From an uncultured Treponema sp. (GTDB taxonomy: Bacteria > Spirochaetota > Spirochaetia > Treponematales > Treponemataceae): a DNA stretch of 64,000 bases. The stretch covers positions 1 through 64,000 of the forward strand of contig CAMHMJ010000009.1 in the NCBI GenBank assembly GCA_946186185.1. Reading direction: 5' to 3'. Shown in pieces: positions 49,933-57,661 of this stretch. Below the pieces are notes generated by a model, which made no database searches, had not been told where the DNA came from, and was given only the letters and a program-made list of their open reading frames with translations. Numbering within the stretch: the first letter of the stretch is position 1; the number at the start of each line of letters is the position of its first letter. A program made the translations under genes and the position numbers.

Positions 49933-50205
49933 TCAGGTTTCAGATGAAACCCCGGCTATATGTGCAAAAATTTTCGCCACAATTTCCCAGGTTTCCATGG
50001 GAATTGCGCTGCCTATTTCCTCAAAGGTCAATATTCCTGAAAGAAACTCGTCCTTTACAACAGGAACATTATTCTCTTCTGCAATCCGTAAGAGCTCTTC
50101 TGCCAGCTGCCCTTTTGCCTTTGCACTTATGAAAGGACAGTCTGCACCCTCCGGATATTTCAGTGCAAAAATCTCAGTTGAAGCGTTCGTTTTTTCTTTT
50201 GCCAT
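49933..50205 (-). CDS. Stand-alone FlhB C-terminal-domain homologue (YlqH-like)
   Basis: 90 residues corresponding to the cytoplasmic C-terminal domain of the flagellar export protein FlhB: IFALKYPEGADCPFISAKAKGQLAEELL, then NNVPVVKDEFLSGIL and GSAIPMETWEIVAKIFAHI. The autocleavage motif NPTH and the membrane part are absent. Small homologues of this type (YlqH) occur next to the rplS operon in other bacteria. It begins right after the TAG of the FliK-like gene. Likely involved in substrate switching of flagellar export (inference). Confidence 0.85.
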   Translation of the reverse strand: MAKEKTNASTEIFALKYPEGADCPFISAKAKGQLAEELLRIAEENNVPVVKDEFLSGILTFEEIGSAIPMETWEIVAKIFAHIAGVSSET

Positions 50206-51444
50206 CTACACCCTTCCGTCCACTAAAATTACGCTTTCTTCCCCGGATGGAAAAGCAAAATCTTCTTCTGAGCCGCAGCTCACTTCCCAGTTTGGAAAGC
50301 TTTCCTTAAAGGAAGGAAAATCGAACTCTTCATTTAAAATTATTTTTTTTACACTATTATTTAATAATACCACGAATTTGTAATTTTTTTCAAAAAAAGT
50401 TACATTTCCACAAATTTTTTCAACTTTTTTCTCATCCGGGCGTAAATAAAGCATGATATTGCCTTTAATTTTTTTGCACCCACCGCCAAAACTGTATTCA
50501 ACGGGAATCTTAATCCAGGATGCACAGGGAGATAGAGCTTTTCTGCTGAAACCTGAATGATTGAACAGCGTTAGAAGTCCGGTTTGAAAACCCGCTGAAG
50601 GACTGGCTGATGGACTGGCTGAAGGAGCGGCTATCTGGCCGGCGAACACTCCTGCTGAAGGACTTGCTGAAGGGCTGGCAGAAGTTCCGCCCGAGTAAGA
50701 TTTACCGGAAGGCTGCAATTCAGAAAGGGAATTAAAAAAGGCCGCAAAAAGCTTTGCAGGTTCTAAGACAGTACCCGACTCAAAACTATTGCCGTCATGG
50801 GATTCACCACCATCAGATGAATCTTCCGTCCCGGAACCAGAGCCGCCTGAATAGCCACTGTCTCCCCCGCCTGAAAACTCCTCAATTTCTTCTATCCCCG
50901 GCTCAATCCCCTTTTGAACAAGTGAAAGGTATGCCTTTCCGGCGGCAACTCCGCTTCCCTTCTGCTTTTCTTCAAAGCGAAGAGCAATTTTTCTAGCCTT
51001 CCACATAAGCTCCCGGGAAAATGGCAGAGAAAGAGATTTTAATGTCTGGAATAAAAAATAATTTACGGAATCCGGCGCAAGTCCCAGTTTTTCAAAATAT
51101 GAAGAAAGCTGAGGTTCCGTTATATTTCCGTTTTCATCAAAAAGGGCTGCAAGTGCTTCACCAATAGGCTTAAGAGAAGCAAGTTTTCCGCCTGTATCAG
51201 AGGCTTCCCTTACAAGAAAAATTTTATTTCCCTGAATCTGGATTTTTGCCAGAAAACTATCCCCCGGCTTCAGCGGAATTTCAGAATTGAGAAGAAAGCG
51301 GTTTCCGCCGAAAGCAACGGTAAATTTTCCGCCGCCGTTATCCTTAAGAACCCGCAAATAAACAGAACTGCCCTCACCGTAGGACTTAGAATTAGCCTGT
51401 ACGTTGAGGGCAGCCTTGTGTACATGTACACTTTCAGTATTCAT
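50206..51444 (-). CDS. FliK/YlqG-like protein with Ser-Ala-Pro repeats
   Basis: 412 residues. N-terminal beta region (about 25-85: SVYLRVLKDNGGGKFTVAFGG and LKPGDSFLAKIQIQGNKIFL) and a C-terminal domain (about 300-390: WIKIPVEYSFGGG, IMLYLRPDEKKVEKICGNV, YKFVVLLNNSVKKIIL) resemble the two ends of flagellar hook-length control proteins. Between them lies low-complexity sequence with tandem ASPSA units (DNA about 50595-50690) and a Gly/Ser/Asp/Glu region. The neighbour YlqH-like FlhB domain, a known FliK partner type, supports the call. There is no clear ribosome-binding site; it starts 15 nt after rplS. Confidence 0.6.
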   Translation of the reverse strand: MNTESVHVHKAALNVQANSKSYGEGSSVYLRVLKDNGGGKFTVAFGGNRFLLNSEIPLKPGDSFLAKIQIQGNKIFLVREASDTGGKLASLKPIGEALAALFDENGNITEPQLSSYFEKLGLAPDSVNYFLFQTLKSLSLPFSRELMWKARKIALRFEEKQKGSGVAAGKAYLSLVQKGIEPGIEEIEEFSGGGDSGYSGGSGSGTEDSSDGGESHDGNSFESGTVLEPAKLFAAFFNSLSELQPSGKSYSGGTSASPSASPSAGVFAGQIAAPSASPSASPSAGFQTGLLTLFNHSGFSRKALSPCASWIKIPVEYSFGGGCKKIKGNIMLYLRPDEKKVEKICGNVTFFEKNYKFVVLLNNSVKKIILNEEFDFPSFKESFPNWEVSCGSEEDFAFPSGEESVILVDGRV

Positions 51445-51459
51445 TAAGCAATTAGAAAA

Positions 51460-51918
51460 TTACTCTGCTTTAGGTGTGTGTTCAGCAGCTTTTTCAGCCT
51501 TGATTGCTTCTTCAGCAGCGTGAGCAGCAGCTTCTGCATTTTTGTTCTGCTGAGCGATGAAGTTAGCAACTTCTCCACCGAGCTTCTCTTTAACTTTCTT
51601 ACCTTTACCGATTTTGTCGCGAAGGTAGTAGAGCTTAGAGCGGCGAACTTTACCAACACGTACGATTTCTACTTTTACGATACGTGGGCTGTTTACAGGG
51701 AATACACGTTCTACACCAACGCCGTAAGATTCCTTGCGAACAGTGAAAGTCTTTCTTGCACCAGAATTCTTGATGCAGAGAACAACACCTTCATAAACCT
51801 GGATACGTTCTGTTTTACCTTCGATAATTTTGAAGTATACTTTTACTGTATCTCCAACATTGAATTCTGTTGTGTATGGACGTTTCTGTCCTTCTTCAAT
51901 TGCTTTAATAAGATCCAT
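51460..51918 (-). CDS. rplS: Ribosomal protein L19 with C-terminal extension
   Basis: 152 residues. The first 115 are a standard bL19: [73 protein letters not shown]. The remaining 35 residues are an Ala/Glu/Lys-rich helix absent from most bL19 proteins. AGGAG lies upstream. Its start shares one base with the trmD stop (TAATG), so translation is coupled. Confidence 0.97.
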   Translation of the reverse strand: MDLIKAIEEGQKRPYTTEFNVGDTVKVYFKIIEGKTERIQVYEGVVLCIKNSGARKTFTVRKESYGVGVERVFPVNSPRIVKVEIVRVGKVRRSKLYYLRDKIGKGKKVKEKLGGEVANFIAQQNKNAEAAAHAAEEAIKAEKAAEHTPKAE

Positions 51919-52745
51919 TATAAATCTCCTGAATCCGCAGACTTTTCTTTTTCAGAAGCCAAAAGCCTCTCTTTTCGTGCCAGCTTCTGCTTTTTCCTGC
52001 AGTTTTTTCTGGCGGTCTGCTCTGTTATTTCCTCAATCATCAATTCGGCTTCCAAAGAAAGCTGTCCGTTCTCTCGTGCCTTCCAGATCATATCCGGTCT
52101 GACCCGCAGAGTTTTTTCCAGCCGCTTTTTTAGCCGCCACTTCCGAATCAGTTCATGATTTCCCGAAAGAAGTTCTTCTGGTACTCTCAAGCCCTCATAC
52201 ACTTCCGGTCTGGTGTACTGGGGATATTCAAGAAGTCCGTCGCTGTGACTTTCTTCAACAAGGGATTCGCTGGAAATTACTCCGTCAACAAGTCTGTAAA
52301 CCGTATCAACGATTACAGTTGCCGCTACTTCCCCGCTGGACATAACGTAGTCTCCAAGAGAAATCTCGTCGTCCACGTACAAGTCGATTATCCTCTGATC
52401 GATACCTTCGTAACGACCGCAGATAAATACAAGTTCATCTTCGCGACTTAATTCAAGGGCTTTTTTCTGAGTAAAAGGACTTCCGCTTGGGGTAACAAAA
52501 ACTACCCTTTTTCGCTTTGCCTTTACACTGTCCAAAGCTCTCGCAAGGGGCTCCGTAAGCATAAGCTGTCCGGCGCCGCCACCGTAAGGAGTGTCATCAC
52601 ATTTATGGTGCTTATCAAGAGCAAAATCTCTGATGTTCACCAGATCGTAGGCAATAATTCCCTTTTCAACCGCTTTCGCCATGATTGAGTTTTCAAAATA
52701 CGGGCGAATGATTTCAGGAAATAAGGTCAGCACAGTAAATTTCAT
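51918..52745 (-). CDS. trmD: tRNA (guanine37-N1)-methyltransferase
   Basis: 275 residues. SPOUT methyltransferase making m1G37. Characteristic are the [20 protein letters not shown] start, [26 protein letters not shown] and [17 protein letters not shown] (the trefoil-knot SAM site), then [17 protein letters not shown]. After about residue 225 comes a basic tail rich in Arg and Lys, longer than usual. It sits in the conserved order rpsP-khpA-rimM-trmD-rplS. Confidence 0.97.
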   Translation of the reverse strand: MKFTVLTLFPEIIRPYFENSIMAKAVEKGIIAYDLVNIRDFALDKHHKCDDTPYGGGAGQLMLTEPLARALDSVKAKRKRVVFVTPSGSPFTQKKALELSREDELVFICGRYEGIDQRIIDLYVDDEISLGDYVMSSGEVAATVIVDTVYRLVDGVISSESLVEESHSDGLLEYPQYTRPEVYEGLRVPEELLSGNHELIRKWRLKKRLEKTLRVRPDMIWKARENGQLSLEAELMIEEITEQTARKNCRKKQKLARKERLLASEKEKSADSGDL

Positions 52746-52749
52746 GGAA

Positions 52750-53355
52750 TTACTCCAGAATCCAGAGGTGCATCAGTTGAATCGTCCTGTTCTTAACATC
52801 AACATCGCTTATATACTGGTAATTTAATGGAACCATAACGCTCCTTTTCTTCCCAGAAGAAGTGAATTTCAGTTCGTCGCTAAGACTTTTGCAACTCTCG
52901 GATACAGAAACTTCAAGCAAGTAACCGGATCCGCCTTCCAATACGTCTGTGATTGTCCCGACTTCTTCGACAATTCGTTCAGCCGGTGCAGTCCCATCTG
53001 CCACTCTCGCGCTATCCCAGATTAAGGAACAGCCTTTTAAATCTTCAATATACCACTCATCCTTTCCAGGTTTATGAGCGTATTTTTGCGGCACAACCAA
53101 TTCCCAGTTTCTGTACTTCTGCACTTCTTCCGGTGAATTAATTTCTGCCAGTTTCATGTACAAGGTACCGTTTCCAATTGACGCCGACTCAACTTTGCAA
53201 GCCTTTTCAACAGAACCGTTCCTCAAAGTCACTTCCTTCAGAGCTTCAATGTGCTCATAATATCCGGAAGCGCTCTCAACTTTAAATTCCCCCGAAACTC
53301 CATGGGAACCCCGGACGAAACCTACAACAAGCTGCCGTTCTTCTTTCATCAGCAT
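52750..53355 (-). CDS. rimM: Ribosome maturation factor RimM
   Basis: 201 residues. The N-terminal RimM domain begins VVGFVRGSHGVSGEFKVES; the PRC-barrel part contains DEWYIEDLKGCSLI and the GTITDVLEGGSGYLLEVS stretch, ending in VPLNYQYISDVDVKNRTI. It helps 30S head assembly with protein S19. It is slightly longer than the usual 170-180, with a Ser/Asp-rich loop near 150. The ATG shares a base with the khpA stop (TAATG). Confidence 0.93.
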   Translation of the reverse strand: MLMKEERQLVVGFVRGSHGVSGEFKVESASGYYEHIEALKEVTLRNGSVEKACKVESASIGNGTLYMKLAEINSPEEVQKYRNWELVVPQKYAHKPGKDEWYIEDLKGCSLIWDSARVADGTAPAERIVEEVGTITDVLEGGSGYLLEVSVSESCKSLSDELKFTSSGKKRSVMVPLNYQYISDVDVKNRTIQLMHLWILE

Positions 53356-53588
53356 TAGTCAAGAATATCGAGGCTGTAGCGTTTTCCATCTTTTGTAGAT
53401 GAAGCGCTAAGAACAGTTCGCATAGCTTTTGCAATACGACCGTACTTTCCGATAACTTTGCCGATATCGTTTTCAGCAACTTTCAGTTGAAGAACCATAC
53501 CTCTTTCGCCTTCAGTTTCAGTCACTGAGACCGCAGATGGATCATCGACCAATGATTTAGCAATGTATTCGATCAGGTCTTTTTCCAT
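53355..53588 (-). CDS. khpA: KH-domain RNA-binding protein (KhpA/YlqC type)
   Basis: 77 residues, single type II KH domain: EYIAKSLVDDPSAVSVTETEGERG then GKVIGKYGRIAKAMRTVL with the GxxG loop. Usually next to rpsP; acts as a general RNA-binding protein, in some bacteria with KhpB. Fully typical in length and position. Confidence 0.95.
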   Translation of the reverse strand: MEKDLIEYIAKSLVDDPSAVSVTETEGERGMVLQLKVAENDIGKVIGKYGRIAKAMRTVLSASSTKDGKRYSLDILD

Positions 53589-53605
53589 TTTCGTTCCCTA
53601 GAAAC

Positions 53606-53854
53606 TTAGTTAGAAGCTTTTGACTGTCTGTTCATCAACTTTTTTACGATGTCAGTTGGCTGAGCACCTACGCTGATCCAGTATTTTGCGCGATCCATGT
53701 CGATTTTAACCTGTCTTTCTTCTGCTTCGATAGGCATGAAAGTACCGATTTCTTCGATGCATTCTCCATCACGCGGTTTACGAGAATCCTGAACTACAAC
53801 ACGGTAGTAAGGACGTTTCTGTGTACCGAATCTCTTAAGTCTGATTTTGACCAA
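53606..53854 (-). CDS. rpsP: Ribosomal protein S16 (TTG start)
   Basis: 82 residues. The true start is TTG at 53854, giving [21 protein letters not shown], the standard bS16 N-terminus. GGAGG lies 7 nt upstream and there is no ATG at this point. A longer frame upstream (to 53962) would add 36 residues that no S16 has. Conserved segments [18 protein letters not shown] and [13 protein letters not shown] follow. First gene of the ribosomal/tRNA-modification run. Confidence 0.97.
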   Translation of the reverse strand: MVKIRLKRFGTQKRPYYRVVVQDSRKPRDGECIEEIGTFMPIEAEERQVKIDMDRAKYWISVGAQPTDIVKKLMNRQSKASN

Positions 53855-53968
53855 TTTATAACCTCCAGAGAGCTGTTGCCAGCTCCGAATTTTCAAAAGC
53901 ATATAGCAACACCCATTTTGAGTGTGATACACAATAATAATGAAACAGGAGGTTTTAGTCAACGGGCG

Positions 53969-54598
53969 TTAAAAGTGTGCAGCCGGGAAATCGTCGTAGC
54001 TGTTCTTTACTTCTTCAAAGCGGGCTGCGGTGTAAAAACCCCGGGTTACCCGCCAGGAAAGGACTTCTTCAGGCACATCTTCCTTATTCAGAGCATTTTT
54101 TACAAGACGGCTTACGCAGACCCTCTGTTTTGTTGCCTTAAACCGAACTTCAGGAATGTAGTAAAAGGCCCGCTCCGTAAGATTAAAGCGCACCCCCTTC
54201 TCTTTTATCTGAAGGGTTTTTATGTCGCTTCCCTTTTCAGGCTGTCCAAGCTCGCCGTTTGGGAAAGGGTCACTGGAAACAACCCGTTCCGTCTCGATTA
54301 CGGCACAAAGCTTTCCGTCTTTGAACTGAAATTCAATGTATTCCATTGGCGAATCGGAAGCATTTTTCCAGGAAAGCTTCCAGCACACAACTCCGTAGTG
54401 ACTCTGAGTGCATTTTGCAAGGGTGTAGTTGGAATTATTTTTGCGGATCCACTCCTTCACCTGATTTTCGGTGCGACCCCAGACAAGACCGTTCCAGCCG
54501 CTTTTCATGTCGACTGTTGTTTTTATCACATAGGCCGGAACCAAAAGAGAAATTACTGCTAAACAAATCAAATAAATTAATGCGCCGCGTTTTTTCAT
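53969..54598 (-). CDS. Exported or membrane-anchored protein of unknown function
   Basis: 209 residues; one N-terminal hydrophobic segment (about 7-27), then a soluble domain opening GLVWGRTENQVKEWIRKNN with paired cysteines in LAKCTQSHYGVVCW. The pattern is reminiscent of the protein at 14563 but the similarity is weak. No family is recognised. It follows the membrane-protein gene by 8 bp, so it is likely in one operon with it. Confidence 0.65.
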   Translation of the reverse strand: MKKRGALIYLICLAVISLLVPAYVIKTTVDMKSGWNGLVWGRTENQVKEWIRKNNSNYTLAKCTQSHYGVVCWKLSWKNASDSPMEYIEFQFKDGKLCAVIETERVVSSDPFPNGELGQPEKGSDIKTLQIKEKGVRFNLTERAFYYIPEVRFKATKQRVCVSRLVKNALNKEDVPEEVLSWRVTRGFYTAARFEEVKNSYDDFPAAHF

Positions 54599-54606
54599 AT
54601 AAAATC

Positions 54607-55635
54607 CTATAAATTACCATCAGGCAGTTCAGAGTTTCCGGACATAGAAATATCTTCAGAAGACCTAACTTCTTCATCATGATTCAGTTTTTCCGCATGC
54701 TTTAAGAATGACTTCTTCTCTGTAACTCCGTTCGTCTCATTTACCACCGGATTTTCCGGCTTATTTTCAGCAAGCTTCTTCTGCCGGGCGCCTTTCGAAA
54801 TACTAACCGGAGCTACCGGATTTCCGCTTAAAAGAGCCGCACCTGCAGCCGCCGATTTTATGGTCTTTGCACCAGTTTCCCGAACCTTACGACTTTCAAG
54901 CTCTGCTGAAGCATAGATATTTTCATAATGCCCGGAAAGGATTGCAAAATCCGCAAGAAGCTTGTTCTTATCAAAGCCCCCTGCAAGAAATTCAAGGTAA
55001 AAACCAAGCACCGCACAGAGAGCCGCCGCAAAACCGGAAAGCCCCATAATTGAACTGATTACAGAGATATTTCTGAAAACGCTGACTGCAAAAAGCAGAA
55101 CCATAAAAAGCCGGGAAAGACTGGGAACAGCAAACAGCATCCCCATCACCATGCAGGCGGTAAAAATCGTAATTCCAAAATTTAACTTCATGGCCTCATA
55201 GATTGAAGCAGTTGTACCGGTATTCGGAAACAGGAAAATTTTCACCAGCATTGTAAAAAACAGCGTATGCACAAGAACCGAAATCACATTGAAAAATACC
55301 ACAAGAGCGCCGTTATGCTTTTTTTCTGAAGAACCGTCAGAAGAAACTGAGGAAGAATTTCCTGCGGTTACGGAAAAAATTCCCCTCATCTGAAGGATTA
55401 TCATAAGAAACAGAGCCGCCAGAGAACTCATTAAATCAGGCAGCTGCTGGGCATTACTTGTTTCAGGCTTGGAAGCGCCAAAAACCTTTAAGAAAGCTCC
55501 CCAGACATTATCAAAAAAAGGGGACTGAACATCCACCTGATGAGGAATCATAAAAAGCCAGGAAGAAATCCATAATAGCGTCATTCCCGTGAGCTTAAAA
55601 AAATCTATTGTTTCATACCATCTTTTTGTTTTCAT
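54607..55635 (-). CDS. Multi-pass membrane protein of unknown function
   Basis: 342 residues with about five to six transmembrane helices (for example GMTLLWISSWLFMI, the LMSSLAALFLMIILQM segment, VVFFNVISVLVHTLFFTMLV, FTACMVMGMLFAV and the GFAAALCAVLGFYLEFL segment). A charged C-terminal cytoplasmic region of about 120 residues follows, ending in Glu/Ser-rich sequence. The ATG at 55635 is preferred. A TAAAAT lies 8 nt upstream, but no good -35 is seen at the usual distance, so a leaderless transcript is only possible. I recognise no family. Confidence 0.65.
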   Translation of the reverse strand: MKTKRWYETIDFFKLTGMTLLWISSWLFMIPHQVDVQSPFFDNVWGAFLKVFGASKPETSNAQQLPDLMSSLAALFLMIILQMRGIFSVTAGNSSSVSSDGSSEKKHNGALVVFFNVISVLVHTLFFTMLVKIFLFPNTGTTASIYEAMKLNFGITIFTACMVMGMLFAVPSLSRLFMVLLFAVSVFRNISVISSIMGLSGFAAALCAVLGFYLEFLAGGFDKNKLLADFAILSGHYENIYASAELESRKVRETGAKTIKSAAAGAALLSGNPVAPVSISKGARQKKLAENKPENPVVNETNGVTEKKSFLKHAEKLNHDEEVRSSEDISMSGNSELPDGNL

Positions 55636-55791
55636 TATTTCTGATTTTAACACGATTAGAGCGAAAAATATAATTTTATCCAAATATAACAATTATTTAT
55701 ATTTTAAAAGGGTATTTTTCGCAATTTTTTTTCAATTCATAAATTAGATGCAAGTAAACAATAGTACTAATTAAAAAAAAGGAAAATATCA
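55636..55791. other. AT-rich divergent promoter region
   Basis: Between the divergent membrane-protein and comM genes. It is very AT-rich with several TATAAT-like runs but no single promoter stands out. The palindromic element E3 follows. Confidence 0.35.
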
Positions 55792-55896
55792 ATTAAAAAT
55801 TGGCGTAAGCGGGGTTCCTGGTTGGAAAACACTCAGCCACCGCGAAGCGGTACTGCCGTTTTCCAAACAGGGTTCCCGCTGAGAGCCAATTTTTGA
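55792..55896. repeat. Relative of the palindromic element (E3), variable core
   Basis: Arms AAAAATTGGCGTAAGCGGGG and CCCGCTGAGAGCCAATTTTT match the element at 22991-23086. The core differs: TTGGAAAAC/GTTTTCCAA encloses CCGC/GCGG hairpins. It lies upstream of comM. The family therefore keeps outer stems while the apical module changes. Confidence 0.75.
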
Positions 55897-55944
55897 GTTG
55901 AAAATTTTATTTTTAAATTAGGACTAGATAAACAGGAGAACATA

Positions 55945-57642
55945 ATGCGTATATTTTCATTTTCGCCCTTCGGCTATGAAGGGTCACTTGTTTCCGTTGA
56001 AGTTGATTTGCGGAGAGGCATTCCGGCCGTTGACGTTGTTGGCCTTGCTGACGGAACAGTAAAGGAATCCCGGGAACGGATGCAGGCCGCAATCAGAAAT
56101 TCCGGACTTGAATTCCCCCAGGAACGGGTTCTAATCAGTTTATCCCCGGCAGACCTGAAAAAGGAAGGAGCCGGTTTCGATCTTCCCATTGCACTGGGAG
56201 TCCTGTGCGCTCAGGAGGAAAACAAGGCCGAAGAAAAAGAGCAGATTCCAAACCCAGACGAAGATATTCTTGTAATGGGAGAGCTGGAGCTTTCCGGAAG
56301 AATCCGGCCGGTTCGGGCAGTACACGCAGCCGCAAGCACAGCCTGCTCTGCCGGGATTTTTAAATGCATTGTACCATCCGCAAATGCGGAGGAAGCCCGG
56401 GAAGTAAGCGGAATGAAAGCCTTTGGAGCAGACTCCCTGACAGAAGCTTTTCAGGCATTGAAAAATCCGGAGAGTTTTACTGCCCATAAGCAGAAATACG
56501 AAGGCGAGGAAGATTTCTCAGAAAATGCCGTAAATGTTGAGGGTGTACTGTTCCCGAAAATCCAGAGCGGTTTTGAATATGCAGAAATCAAAGGACAGAA
56601 AAACCTTCTCCGTGCCCTTCAGATTGCGGCAGCCGGAGGACACAACCTTCTTGCCGTCGGCGCTCCAGGCTGCGGAAAAACCCTTTCAATTCAGAAATTC
56701 CCTGCCCTGCTTCCCCTTTTAACCGTTGAAGAAGCACAGAGCGTAACACGCATTCTGTCTCTGGCAGGGCTTTTACCGCCGTCAGAATCTCTGGTACGCA
56801 CCCCCCAGTTCAGAATGCCACACCAGACTGCTTCAATTGAAGGAATATGCGGAGGCGGAATAAGCTGCCGCCCGGGAGAAATAAGCCTTGCCCACAACGG
56901 AGTACTGTTTTTAGACGAAGCTGCAGAATTCAGAAGTTCAGTCCTGCAGATGCTCCGGGTACCAATTGAAAACGGACACATAACCCTTTCCAGAGCGGGA
57001 CGGACAACGGTTTATCCGGCGGAATTCCAGCTTCTGATGGCGGCAAACCCATGCCCCTGCGGAAACTACGGCTCAAAAACCAAGCTTTGCCTCTGTTCTG
57101 AAAGATCTATTGATATGTACTGGAAAAAGTTTTCAAGCCCGCTTCTGGACAGGATAGATTTGCGGGTTCAGGTTGAATCGGAAAATGAAAACAAGAACGA
57201 TGAGAACGGGACACAGAACACCCGGTGCAAATCCGAATCTGAAAATGAGATGAAAGATAAAAATCAACACGGAACCCAGACAGCGCAAGGTCAACAGCAT
57301 ACAGACCACTCTGGAGCAGAAAATACCAGCTGGTCAACGGAAGAAATGCGAAAACCAATTGCCAGGGCAGTGTTAATTCAGCGAAAAAGACAGGGAAAAC
57401 GCAACGCACGGCTTACTCCGGCCGAAATTTCAAACTTCTGTTCCCTGGAAGAAGATGCGCAGCTTTTGCTTGAAAAAGCCTGTAACCGCTATGATCTTTC
57501 ACCAAGGGCAAATGCTGCCTGCATCAAAATTGCCCGGACAATCGCAGATATGGAGGGTAAAGAAAAAATTGAAGCCTCCCATATCCGGGAGGCTATAAAT
57601 TACAGAAAAACCTTTGCTTCGATTTCAAGCCCGCTGGAATAA
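55945..57642 (+). CDS. comM: ComM/YifB-family Mg-chelatase-like AAA+ ATPase
   Basis: 565 residues. An N-terminal Lon-like domain (about 1-175) is followed by the Mg-chelatase AAA+ core with Walker A GAPGCGKTLS (about 239-247), Walker B NGVLFLDEAAEF, and sensor region LLMAANPCPCGNYG (a family hallmark). The C-terminal Mg-chelatase lid includes RLTPAEISNFC. A 40-residue Asn/Glu/Gln/Thr-rich insertion (about 410-455) interrupts the lid. In other bacteria ComM is a hexameric branch-migration helicase in recombination and transformation. AGGAG lies upstream. It is convergent with the coiled-coil gene, with a 19-bp gap. Confidence 0.93.
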   Translation: MRIFSFSPFGYEGSLVSVEVDLRRGIPAVDVVGLADGTVKESRERMQAAIRNSGLEFPQERVLISLSPADLKKEGAGFDLPIALGVLCAQEENKAEEKEQIPNPDEDILVMGELELSGRIRPVRAVHAAASTACSAGIFKCIVPSANAEEAREVSGMKAFGADSLTEAFQALKNPESFTAHKQKYEGEEDFSENAVNVEGVLFPKIQSGFEYAEIKGQKNLLRALQIAAAGGHNLLAVGAPGCGKTLSIQKFPALLPLLTVEEAQSVTRILSLAGLLPPSESLVRTPQFRMPHQTASIEGICGGGISCRPGEISLAHNGVLFLDEAAEFRSSVLQMLRVPIENGHITLSRAGRTTVYPAEFQLLMAANPCPCGNYGSKTKLCLCSERSIDMYWKKFSSPLLDRIDLRVQVESENENKNDENGTQNTRCKSESENEMKDKNQHGTQTAQGQQHTDHSGAENTSWSTEEMRKPIARAVLIQRKRQGKRNARLTPAEISNFCSLEEDAQLLLEKACNRYDLSPRANAACIKIARTIADMEGKEKIEASHIREAINYRKTFASISSPLE

Positions 57643-57661
57643 ACTCGTGGGGTAAAACCGG

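Noticed and set aside
50590..50700. CRISPR-like short direct repeats
   Set aside because: They are in-frame repeats encoding ASPSA units inside the FliK-like gene, without unique spacers.
53855..53962. N-terminal extension of ribosomal protein S16
   Set aside because: The TTG at 53854 with GGAGG 7 nt upstream gives the standard S16 N-terminus; the upstream frame is leader sequence.
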